Positions 10,336 to 18,342 of a DNA stretch of 64,000 nt are shown piece after piece. The notes beneath the pieces are model-generated. The model was not told where the DNA came from. It saw only the letters and a program-made list of their open reading frames with translations, and made no database searches. The stretch's first letter is position 1. Every line of letters begins with the position of its first letter. The DNA comes from Posidoniimonas polymericola (GTDB taxonomy: Bacteria > Planctomycetota > Planctomycetia > Pirellulales > Lacipirellulaceae), in NCBI RefSeq assembly GCF_007859935.1, contig NZ_SJPO01000015.1:1-64000 (forward strand), read 5' to 3'. Position numbers and translations under genes: made by a program.

Positions 10336-11980
10336 ATCCCAGCCCCTCTAGATTGGACCGGATAGCTGCTTCTAGGTCAGCTGACTCGGCAAACTGCCCC
10401 TTCAACTCTGCCGTCAGCCGACGCATCTTCTCATCAAACGGCTCATCGTCCTCTTCTACTGCCTCGGCACCGACGTAACGGCCGGGCGTGAGCACGTGGC
10501 CGTGCTCGGCGATCCGTGCGGTGGTGGCCGACTTGCAGAAGCCGGACACATCGTCATAGCCTCTGCCCGACTGCCACGCGTGGTAGGTGCCCGCGATGCG
10601 GGCGATGTCCTCGTCGGTCAGCTCGCGGTGCACCCGGTCGATCAGCGTGCCGAGCTTGCGGGCGTCGATGAACAGGGTCTGTCCCGCCCGCTGCTTCTTG
10701 TCCCGTGTCAGGAACCACAGGCAGACTGGGATCTGCGTGCTGTAGAACAACTGGCCCGGCATCGCGACCATGCAGGCGACCAGGTCGTCCTCCACGAGGG
10801 CGCGACGGATGTCGCCCTCGCCCGACTGGTTGGAGCTCATGCTGCCGTTGGCGAGCACGAAGCCGGCCGTGCCGCCGGGCGCCAGGTGGTGCACAAAGTG
10901 CTGCACCCACGCGAAGTTGGCGTTCCCCTTGGGGGGCAGGCCGTACTTCCACCGCACATCGTCGTCGACGCGGTGCCAGTCGCTGTCGTTGAACGGCGGG
11001 TTGGCCAGCACGTAGTCGGCCTTCAAGTCGCGGTGCAGGTCGCGGCGGAACGTGTCGGCGTGCTCGGCGCCCAGGTCCCCCTCGATGCCGCGGATCGCCA
11101 GGTTCATCTGCGCCAGCCGGCGGGTAGTGGGGTTCGACTCCTGCCCATAGACCGCGATGTCGCCGACGCGGCCGCCGTGCTCCTCGACGAATTTTTCGGA
11201 TTGCACGAACATGCCCGCCGAGCCGCAGCAGGGGTCGTAGATCCGGCCCCCCTTTCCCGTCATAGAATCGTATGGGGCGAGCATCTCGACCAGCACCCGC
11301 ACCACGCACCGCGGCGTGTAGAACTGGCCCCCCTTCTTGCCCTCGGCGCTGGCGAACTCCGACAGGAAGTACTCGTACACGCGGCCGAGGATGTCCTTGG
11401 AGCGGTTCTCGGCGTCCCCCAGGCCGATGGTGCCGACCAGGTCGATCAGCTCGCCGAGCCGCTGCTTGTCGAGCGAGGGCCGGGCGAAGTCCTTGGGCAG
11501 GATGCCCTTGAGCCGTGGGTTGTCCCGCTCGATGGCGACCATCGCGTCGTCGATGGTCTTGCCGATGGTGGGCTGCCGGGCGCTCGCCTGGAGGTGGGCC
11601 CAGCGGGCCTCCTTGGGGACCCAGAAGCAGTTCTCGGCCAGGTACTCGTCGCGCTCCTCGGGGTCGGCGCCCTCGTACTCCCCCTCACCGGCGACCAGCT
11701 TCTCGTAGACCTCGTTGAACGCGTCGGAGATGTACTTGAGGAAGATCAGCCCGAGCACCACGTGCTTGTACTCGGCCGCATCCATGTTGTTGCGGAGCTT
11801 GTCGGCCGCCAGCCAGAGCTTGGCCTCGAAGCCCAGGTTGGCCGCGGCGTCCTGCTTGGGGGCTTTATTCTTAGGGGCCGCCTCTTTGGCCGCGGTCTTC
11901 TTGGGAGCGGATTTCTTAGGAGCAGCGGTCTTAGCCGCCCCGGTCGCGGTGGCCTTCTTGGCCGTCTTCTTCTTGCCCAT
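10325..11980 (-). CDS. hsdM: Type I restriction enzyme, DNA methyltransferase subunit HsdM
   Basis: The N6-adenine methyltransferase subunit; I take the ATG at 11980, giving 551 residues. The open frame continues upstream to 12346, but that part has no domain character. The N-terminal ~45 residues are an unusual Lys/Ala/Pro-rich basic tail (repeats such as [12 protein letters not shown]), resembling histone-H1-like tails. The N-terminal helical HsdM_N domain (about 50-190) follows, then the methyltransferase domain with GGQFYTPR, the AdoMet motif YDPCCGSAG (about 248-256) and catalytic NPPF (327-330). It leads the minus-strand operon and overlaps hsdS by 11 bases. All catalytic motifs are present. 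The tail may add non-specific DNA affinity; that is inference. Confidence 0.96.
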
Positions 11981-12942
11981 GGGTCGCGAATGCTGTGACA
12001 GAGCCGAGGGGATGGCGGCTGCTCGTGGAGACGCGCCGGGAACCGCACAATATAACGGGTTGGCGATTCCCCGGGAACTTACTCGGAATAGATCAGCAAA
12101 GGTGTTAAGCCGCGTTAGCGGGGCGCACGCGGCGTTAGGCGGTCTGGAGAGAATGTGCGCCCGAGCTGTGGGTGCACCGGGCCGAAAAACGCCGGGTTTT
12201 AGTTGACTTGGGCTTGAATACGCGGCTGTGGTGGATTCACTGCGCCCGCGTCCCTCCGCCTGCAAAAACTCAGAATCGCTCCAAAGGCGGTGGGGCTTTG
12301 GGGTCCGATTCGCCAACAGCAACGCGAATTCGTTTGAGTAGGTCATTCCGGATCAAATGACCATCGCTAGAAAGGCCACACGGGCACGGAGTGTCGCTAG
12401 TCGTTTTTCGAAGCGGCATGCCTGCGTGATGTAATGCGTTCAAGAGTGTTCTTCTCTCACCGCGAGGAGCCGTGGTGGCGCCGTTCTTCATCACTGCTCG
12501 CCCAAGTCGACGAAGATTATGAAAAAATTTTCGAGCGGTTCTTGTGAGCTTACATGAGACTGGAAGTTTAAGTTTGTGGATTTTTGGATTCGCTGGCTGC
12601 GGTGAGTGACAAGCTTTAGAAGCAAACAGTACTTGATTTGAAGTGCCGCGCAGCTGGTAGGAGTTCTGTGAGGGGACGAACCCGTGCGAGAATCTGTCAA
12701 GAATCGAGGGCCGAGAGCATTTTGCGCTTGACCTCTCAAAATCATTGACGGGTCGACCAATCCGAGTAAGATCTGCCGCGGCTGGAACGAGACGCGTGAT
12801 CGCGTGTGTGCTCGATTTCAGTCGTGTGCGACGACTCAGCGGTTCCATCTACGCGCTGCATGAAGCAAACGCAAGAACCGTGTGTGAATGATCTCTTAGT
12901 CGTCGATTTCTAATCCACCCTACACGGAGGGGAGTCGGTTTT
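11981..12942. other. Divergent intergenic region between hsdM and the excisionase-like gene
   Basis: About 960 bases separate two divergently read modules, so promoters for both the restriction operon (leftward) and the integration module (rightward) should lie here. It contains an AT-richer patch around 12500-12640, unlike the surrounding GC-rich DNA. A minus-strand open frame of 192 residues (12270-12848) has no recognisable domain, a composition typical of chance frames and no ribosome binding site, so I do not call it a gene. I could not assign specific -35/-10 boxes. Confidence 0.5.
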
Positions 12943-13143
12943 ATGGACGAAGAAGCAAGGGGATGGTGTCCGTTGCTAATGGATGCAAGGACGGCGGCGA
13001 AGGCGCTCGCAATCAGCTCGCGGAAGCTCTGGGCGATGACCGCGAGTGGTGAAATCCCGCACGTGCGTATCGGGCGGTCGGTCCGCTACCCAGTCTTTGA
13101 GCTGCAGAGCTGGGTGAACGAACACACGGAGGGGAATCGCTAA
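12943..13143 (+). CDS. Helix-turn-helix excisionase-like protein
   Basis: A 66-residue protein that is almost entirely one winged helix-turn-helix of the MerR-like/AlpA/excisionase type: LMDARTAAKALAISSRKLW is the helix-turn-helix, and IPHVRIGRSVRYP is the wing that normally ends in a tryptophan-containing helix (ELQSWVNEH). Such proteins act as directionality factors for tyrosine integrases or as small regulators of mobile elements. GGAGGGGAG upstream of the ATG is a good ribosome binding site. The stop is followed one base later by the ATG of the DUF3987 gene, so the two are coupled. The integrase 2.3 kb downstream on the same strand supports an excision or regulatory role. Confidence 0.85.
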   Translation: MDEEARGWCPLLMDARTAAKALAISSRKLWAMTASGEIPHVRIGRSVRYPVFELQSWVNEHTEGNR

Positions 13144-13144
13144 C

Positions 13145-14899
13145 ATGAACATGCCGAATGACCCGCGTCGCAACGCGGCCGAACCAAACAGCAAGCAGCC
13201 TGAGCCCAAGGGATCGCACAACGAAGCTGCGAGCGAGGGCCGCCCGGAAGACCTCCACAGGCCAACGGCTTCCCCGCCAGGCTCCGATGCGTCCTGGCCG
13301 ACTTCTGGCCCTGGGTCGGTCTCGCCTGCGGCCAACAGCCCAGTTAAGACGCCACAGGAGTGGGGCGAGATCGACGACTTCGAGAAGACCAATCTCCCGC
13401 CATTCCCCGTGGACGCGCTCCCCGAGGTGCTCCGGGATTTCGTGACCGAGCTGGCTATCGAAACCCAGACGCCGCCGGACATGGCGGCGATGCTCTCTCT
13501 GGCGGTGTGTGCCGCGGCAATCGCTCGCAAAGTGGAGATCCATCCGCGGGGAGGCTGGATGGAGCCCTCAAATCTCTTTGTTGTCATTATCATGGGACCG
13601 GCAAACAGGAAATCTCAGGTCCTCAGGAAGGTTGCGGCGCCGTTGGTGGCCAGGGAGGACCATCTCATCGCCGCCAAGCGTGAGTCGATAGCTAGCGAGC
13701 ATACGAAGCGTCGGCAGTTGGAGGCCCGGCTCAAGAGCCTCGAAAAGGTTGCCGGCGAGTCTCCCAACAATAACAAGAGGGACAAGGCTGCACTCGACGC
13801 GAAGGAACTCGCGATCCAGCTTTCTTCCACTCCGATTCCCGTATCACCGCGGCTCATTGCCGACAACATTACCGAAGAAAAGCTTGAGCAGATGCTGCTA
13901 GACCACGGCGAACGGATCGCCTGCTTTAGTGCAGAGGGAGGCATCTTCGACATCATGAAGGGCAAGTACTCTTCGGCGGGGCCTCAGTTCGATGGCTTTC
14001 TGAAGGCCCATGCGGGTGATCGGATCGTCACCGACCGGATGGGCCGGGCCAGCGTGGTCGTTGAGCGTCCCGCGCTGACTTGCGCCTACGCCGTTCAGCC
14101 CCAGGTAATGAAGGCGATCACTGGCGATGATGCGTTTCGGGGGAGGGGGCTGATGGCTCGGTTCTTGTACGCCTCCCCAGAGTCACTGGTGGGCCGTAGG
14201 GACGTTGCCGCACCGGCGATGAGCCTGGAGGTGGCTGAGTCCTACGCGGCGTGCGTCGAGAGGATGGCGTCATTTGACGGCGAGCTTGAACTTCGCTTTT
14301 CCCTCGACGCTGATATCCGGTTGCGTAAGTGGGAAAGTGAAGTCGAAGAGATGCTCGATGTGGGCGGCGATTTGGAGTACATGCAGGACTGGGGAGGCAA
14401 GCTTGCGGGCGCCACGGTCCGCCTGGCCGGAATCATTGAGTGCGTGGATTCGACGTTCGATGAGTCATTGCTGGTGGGGATAAGGTCGCTTGAGCGGGCC
14501 ATTCAGATTGCACGCTACGCCATCAGTCACGCCGACGCCGTGCTAGAACGCCCAGACTCACCAAGCTACGACGACGCTCAGTACCTTTGGCGGTGGCTGC
14601 GGAAGAAGGAGCTGCGTGTCTTCCGGAGACGCGATGTCTATCAGGCGTTAAAGAGGCGTTTCCCTGAGGTAAAGCACATCGCCCCCGCCCTGAGCGAGCT
14701 GTGCGAACGCAATTTCCTCCGTGTTCTCCCCAAAGTGACTGGTAAGATTGGGGCCCCGCCAATGGAGTATGAGGTAAACCCCTGCCTTCTCGACGGCGCA
14801 ACGCGCCCTCAGAAGTCGCAAAACTCAGTCAGCTCGCTTTCTGAGGGTTTTGAGGACGTTTCGAACGGTGGTGAGTCGGAAGATTGGGGGGCCCCGTGA
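13145..14899 (+). CDS. DUF3987 domain protein (primase/helicase-associated family of mobile elements)
   Basis: A 584-residue protein. The first ~75 residues are low-complexity, rich in Pro, Ser, Asn and Gly. The DUF3987 domain follows (about 85-500), recognisable from FPVDALPEVLRDFV, the P-loop-like stretch IIMGPANRKSQVLRKV, a coiled segment (about 185-225) and the later FSAEGGIFDIM and GRASVVVERPALT. The family is common in phages and integrative elements, often after a primase domain, and is thought to act in replication of the element; the biochemistry is not established. In place of the classical GxxGxGKS the loop reads GPANRKS, as usual for the family. It is coupled to the excisionase-like gene upstream and meets the next gene at its stop. 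Confidence 0.85.
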   Translation: MNMPNDPRRNAAEPNSKQPEPKGSHNEAASEGRPEDLHRPTASPPGSDASWPTSGPGSVSPAANSPVKTPQEWGEIDDFEKTNLPPFPVDALPEVLRDFVTELAIETQTPPDMAAMLSLAVCAAAIARKVEIHPRGGWMEPSNLFVVIIMGPANRKSQVLRKVAAPLVAREDHLIAAKRESIASEHTKRRQLEARLKSLEKVAGESPNNNKRDKAALDAKELAIQLSSTPIPVSPRLIADNITEEKLEQMLLDHGERIACFSAEGGIFDIMKGKYSSAGPQFDGFLKAHAGDRIVTDRMGRASVVVERPALTCAYAVQPQVMKAITGDDAFRGRGLMARFLYASPESLVGRRDVAAPAMSLEVAESYAACVERMASFDGELELRFSLDADIRLRKWESEVEEMLDVGGDLEYMQDWGGKLAGATVRLAGIIECVDSTFDESLLVGIRSLERAIQIARYAISHADAVLERPDSPSYDDAQYLWRWLRKKELRVFRRRDVYQALKRRFPEVKHIAPALSELCERNFLRVLPKVTGKIGAPPMEYEVNPCLLDGATRPQKSQNSVSSLSEGFEDVSNGGESEDWGAP

Positions 14900-14901
14900 G
14901 G

Positions 14902-15351
14902 ATGCAAGAAATCATCGCTGAGCTTCACCGTCGCCGCGTCCAGCTGGACGCGGTTGACGGCAAACTCCGGTTCAGGCCTGCCGGTGCGGTAGATGGCCCC
15001 CTGCGGGACGCAATGAAGCAACGGGAACCCGAGTTGGTTGAGATTGTTCTGAGTGGTGAGCCAGAGTTGCAGGTCGCCTGGTTAATGGCCGTCGAATCAG
15101 TTCATTCCAGCGGGGCCTTCTCCGACGAAGTTGCGGAGCAGTTTCGGCGGGCAGAAGTGATTTGGGGAGAAGCCGGCAAGATGCCGGCCCCGCCCCCTGG
15201 CCGTACCGGTGATTGGTGCAGTAAGTGCGGTTCCGCCGACTGGCGGGACACGAGGCTTGAGTACGAGCCTCACCGCGGAAAGTCGTCTCGCCGCGATTGT
15301 TCGCGTTGCGGTGCGTTTAAGGACTTCCCGAGGTGGTATGAGCCCGATTAG
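14902..15351 (+). CDS. TubC_N-like docking domain plus zinc-finger protein
   Basis: From the ATG at 14902 the protein has 149 residues; a GTG at 14896 that overlaps the DUF3987 stop (GTGA) is an equally possible start adding two residues. Residues 1-50 (MQEIIAELHRRRVQL, GKLRFRPAG, LRDAMKQREPELVEI) fit the TubC_N fold, a short docking domain first seen in polyketide/peptide synthetases and also found in mobile-element replication proteins. The C-terminus has CSKCGSADW and CSRCGAFKDF, a four-cysteine zinc finger. I infer that it docks onto the DUF3987 protein or a replication partner and binds nucleic acid with the finger. No other function is recognisable. Confidence 0.7.
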   Translation: MQEIIAELHRRRVQLDAVDGKLRFRPAGAVDGPLRDAMKQREPELVEIVLSGEPELQVAWLMAVESVHSSGAFSDEVAEQFRRAEVIWGEAGKMPAPPPGRTGDWCSKCGSADWRDTRLEYEPHRGKSSRRDCSRCGAFKDFPRWYEPD

Positions 15352-15433
15352 AGGGCCTTACGGGTAGACTACAACAACAGGTTCGGCAGGGCGGATCGTC
15401 AATTCGGCCTGATATTGAAAGCAAGGCTGGCAG

Positions 15434-16909
15434 ATGGCATCGGTATTCAAACGCGGTGGAAGCAAGGCGAAGGGACCGTGGTACGTCCAGTGGATCGACC
15501 ATACGGGCAAGCGGCGATCAAAGTGCGCGCGAACAAGCGACAAGGCGACGGCCGAGCGGATCGCCCGCAAGCACGAAGCCGACGCGGCCCTGCGTCGCGA
15601 TGGCGTGATTGACCCAATGCTGGACGCGATCAGCAAGGAGTCGCAGAAGCCCATTGCGGATCATCTGGCGGACTACGAAGGCAAGCTTCGCACGGCGGGG
15701 CGAACCGATAAGCATATCGCGAGCACTAAGCGGTTCGTCGAATGGGTTGCTGAGCACGCCGGCTTCACCATGGCGGCTGATATCACGGCCGACGGCGTGA
15801 ACCGTTACGCGGGCAAGCTGCGTGATGAGGGCCGCGCCGCCCGTACGATCCAGGCGCACTTGAACGCTATCAAGGCGTTTACCAAGTGGCTAGCCGATCA
15901 TCACAAGCTGCCCCGCGATCCGTTGTCATCGGTCAAGAAGCCGAACCCGAAGGCCGACCGCCGCCGGGAGCGCCGGATGCTGCTGCCCGAGGAATGGCGG
16001 CGACTGGAAAAGGCCACCGAAGCCGGCCCCGAACGGTACGGCATGGCGGGCTACGAACGATTACTGCTCTACCTTGTCGCGATCCAGACCGGCCTGCGGT
16101 CAAGCGAACTGCGGAGCCTGACCCGCGGGCGGTTGTACTTCGATGCAGACCCGCCTTATATCACCTGCAAGGCCGGGTCGACCAAGAATCGGAAGGATGC
16201 CCGCCAGTTCATCCAGCCCGAACTGGCGGCACGCCTGAAATCGCACGTAGCGACCAAGGCGCCCAAGGCCCCGGTATTCAACCTACCCCACGAATCGACC
16301 CTGGCTCGGATGCTGCGCGACGACCTGGCCGACGCCCGGAAGGCATGGGTGGAAGAAGCAAAGGACGACCCACAGGAATACGCGAAATGCGAGCAAGGCG
16401 ACTTCCTGGCAGCGACCAACCACGACGGCGAATCCTTCGACTTCCATTGCCTTCGGCATACATGCGGCGCGTGGCTGGCGATGACCGGAGCGTATCCCAA
16501 AGTGGTTCAGACCGTGATGCGACACCAGTCCATTACGCTGACGATGGACACCTACGGCCACTTATTCCCCGGCCAAGAGGCCGACGCGGTAGCCCGCCTG
16601 CGGTCGATGCTGACTGAGGCGGTCGATAGTCTGCCCCCTGAGGCCCTGCGAGCAACTGGAACCGATGACCTGCCGGCCGGCGACGCCGAGGGCGCGCAGC
16701 ACGTGGCGCAGCACTCGCGACGCGAAGGGGGGCAATCTGCTGCGAGCCGGTGCGATGACCGATGCCGACCGACTGCGCAAAAGAAATCGCCCAAGTCTTT
16801 GCAGATTGCGGACTTGGGCGACGGGGTGCGAGAGTGTGCGTCGTGGGACGCAAGTAGCGGAGGAGGGACTCGAACCCCCGACACGCGGATTATGATTCCG
16901 CTGCTCTAA
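15434..16909 (+). CDS. Tyrosine recombinase (integrase) of the element
   Basis: A 491-residue site-specific recombinase. An N-terminal arm-binding-like segment (1-60) precedes the SAM-like core-binding domain (about 70-165, ending KAFTKWLADH) and the catalytic domain. Catalytic residues are visible: R222 in TGLRSSELRSL, a lysine near 251, H338 and R341 in FHCLRHTCG, H364 in MRHQS and the nucleophile Y374 in DTYGHLF. It should join element and chromosome at a tRNA gene. The frame continues ~115 residues past the tyrosine, and its last ~17 codons lie inside the tRNA-Met gene on the opposite strand, so the extreme C-terminus is encoded by the attachment site. It reads toward the tRNA, placing the element to its left. 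Confidence 0.95.
   Translation: MASVFKRGGSKAKGPWYVQWIDHTGKRRSKCARTSDKATAERIARKHEADAALRRDGVIDPMLDAISKESQKPIADHLADYEGKLRTAGRTDKHIASTKRFVEWVAEHAGFTMAADITADGVNRYAGKLRDEGRAARTIQAHLNAIKAFTKWLADHHKLPRDPLSSVKKPNPKADRRRERRMLLPEEWRRLEKATEAGPERYGMAGYERLLLYLVAIQTGLRSSELRSLTRGRLYFDADPPYITCKAGSTKNRKDARQFIQPELAARLKSHVATKAPKAPVFNLPHESTLARMLRDDLADARKAWVEEAKDDPQEYAKCEQGDFLAATNHDGESFDFHCLRHTCGAWLAMTGAYPKVVQTVMRHQSITLTMDTYGHLFPGQEADAVARLRSMLTEAVDSLPPEALRATGTDDLPAGDAEGAQHVAQHSRREGGQSAASRCDDRCRPTAQKKSPKSLQIADLGDGVRECASWDASSGGGTRTPDTRIMIPLL
16855..16909. other. Likely attachment site of the integrated element (3' half of tRNA-Met)
   Basis: The 3' part of the tRNA gene is also the last ~55 bases of the integrase frame, the usual arrangement where a tRNA-specific element re-forms the tRNA 3' end on insertion. 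The exact core cannot be defined because the matching direct repeat at the other end is not in the window. What I see is the overlap; that it is an att site is inference from known tRNA-targeting integrases. Confidence 0.65.
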
Positions 16910-16928
16910 CCGACTGAGCTACTCCGCC
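16855..16928 (-). tRNA. tRNA-Met (CAT anticodon)
   Basis: Read on the minus strand, the gene begins GGCGGAGTAGCTCAG. The 7-bp acceptor stem closes with CTCCGCT (a G-U pair at position 1), the D-arm is normal, the anticodon stem-loop is GCGGA / ATCATAA / TCCGC with anticodon CAT, and the T-arm contains GGTTCGAGTCC. No CCA is encoded. The body looks like elongator Met rather than initiator or CAT-Ile, but CAT alone does not settle this. The integrase gene runs into its 3' half, which marks it as the integration target. Confidence 0.93.
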
Positions 16929-17013
16929 GAAGTTCCCGATTTTAGCGAACGGTCCGGGATGGTGGTAGACCTCTTCGAGGGCGAAAATGTTCGCCATACC
17001 GCTCGGTCGAGCC

Positions 17014-18303
17014 TTACGCGGTGGCAACCGATGGGGCAGGTTTTTGGGGGCCGGACGGTAGGATCGGCGCGAGCAGGCCAACGGTCAGGCGTGCGGCGAA
17101 CCCCAGGGCGAGCAGCCAGGTGTAGGATGACGTGTCCGCCGTGGAGCCGTTGAGCAGCGGCTGGAGCAGCAGCCCACCGGCGATGATCGTCGCCCCGCTG
17201 GCGAGGTCGTTGGCGGTGTAATACAGCGCCAGAGAGCGGGCCTCGCGGCCAGGGGGCGCGACTTGGAGCTTGAGGAGGTCGAGCCCCACATTTAGTCCGG
17301 CGTACGCGATCCAGCAGGCGTACGCGCCCGCCACCCACCACGGTGAAGAGGGCGACGCCAGCAAGAAGAACAGTGGGCTTAAGACAACCACCGCCTGGGA
17401 CCACGCAATAACGGGGCGTGCTCCAAGTCGATCGGCATAGGCGCCTAGCACAGGCGCACAAATCGACTGACCAAGCCTCATCACGGTCGCGAGCGCCAGC
17501 AACGCCGGGTAGGTCATCCCCAACGCGCGGTACGGCATGATGCCTCGGGCCGGGGCAGCGATTCCGTTGGCGAACGAGAGCAGCACAGACCACACGAGCA
17601 GGTTCCGCATCTCGGGCGTGAGCACGCGTGCCTTGCGGTGGGGGGCATCCTCCACGGTGGCGGGGGTGACGCCGCTGCCTGTGGGCATCGCGATCAGCGG
17701 CAGCACGGCGGTCGCCATCGCCGCGGCGCCAGCCAGCGCGGTAACGTCTAGAGGGGTTAGCCACCAAAGCAGATGAGGAGAAGTCCGCGACGACGCCAGG
17801 CAGAACCCGGCGATTGCGCCAACAATCTGCCCACGGGTCAGCCACTGTTCTCGTACGCCGATCAATCTCCCCCGCAGCGGCAATGGGTAGATTCGCCCGA
17901 GCCACACCCAGAGCGAGGTCGTGCCGATATACTCGACAACCTGGTAGGCGGCCCAGGCCGCCACCAATACCGCCAGTCGACTGCCGGCGGGGACCGGGCT
18001 GACCCTCGCCGGTACGATCGCCGCAACGCCCAGGAGCAGGCTGCTTGCTGCGTAGGCAAGCACGCACAAACGCTTTGGCGATCCTAGGCGGTTCATCAGT
18101 TGCGGCGTCGCCAAGCGGAGGACCCCGGCGAACCGCGGCGCGGCCAGCACGAAGCTCATCCCCAGACCCTGCGCCCCATGGCCGATAGCGAGGTACGTGA
18201 TCAGCAGGGTTGGCGCCAGCCCGGAGCCGATCGCCCACAACGCCGCGTTCGCGTTGGCAAGCATCACAGCGCGGCGCAGCATCTCGGGGCGTCTTGCTGG
18301 CAT
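17014..18303 (-). CDS. MFS family permease
   Basis: A 429-residue membrane protein with about twelve hydrophobic segments and a central charged loop (around 230-245), the layout of the major facilitator superfamily. Loop motifs such as FAGVLRLATPQLMNRLGSPK (after helix 2) and GAYADRLGARP (after helix 8) are MFS-like. The substrate cannot be read from the sequence. It faces the tRNA-Met gene and lies outside the integrated element. The ATG at 18303 is used; ATG 18276 is an alternative. The kinase gene upstream on the same strand ends only 39 bases before its start, so read-through is possible. Confidence 0.85.
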   Translation of the reverse strand: MPARRPEMLRRAVMLANANAALWAIGSGLAPTLLITYLAIGHGAQGLGMSFVLAAPRFAGVLRLATPQLMNRLGSPKRLCVLAYAASSLLLGVAAIVPARVSPVPAGSRLAVLVAAWAAYQVVEYIGTTSLWVWLGRIYPLPLRGRLIGVREQWLTRGQIVGAIAGFCLASSRTSPHLLWWLTPLDVTALAGAAAMATAVLPLIAMPTGSGVTPATVEDAPHRKARVLTPEMRNLLVWSVLLSFANGIAAPARGIMPYRALGMTYPALLALATVMRLGQSICAPVLGAYADRLGARPVIAWSQAVVVLSPLFFLLASPSSPWWVAGAYACWIAYAGLNVGLDLLKLQVAPPGREARSLALYYTANDLASGATIIAGGLLLQPLLNGSTADTSSYTWLLALGFAARLTVGLLAPILPSGPQKPAPSVATA

Positions 18304-18342
18304 GCTCCCAGCGTAGTCACCGCTGTGGCGCCAAGCAAACGG

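Noticed and set aside
10496-11998. Plus-strand open frame of 500 codons
   Set aside because: Antisense to hsdM, which has all catalytic motifs; no domain in the frame.
12270-12848. Possible 192-residue gene between hsdM and the excisionase-like gene
   Set aside because: No domain, no ribosome binding site and chance-like composition; more likely regulatory DNA.
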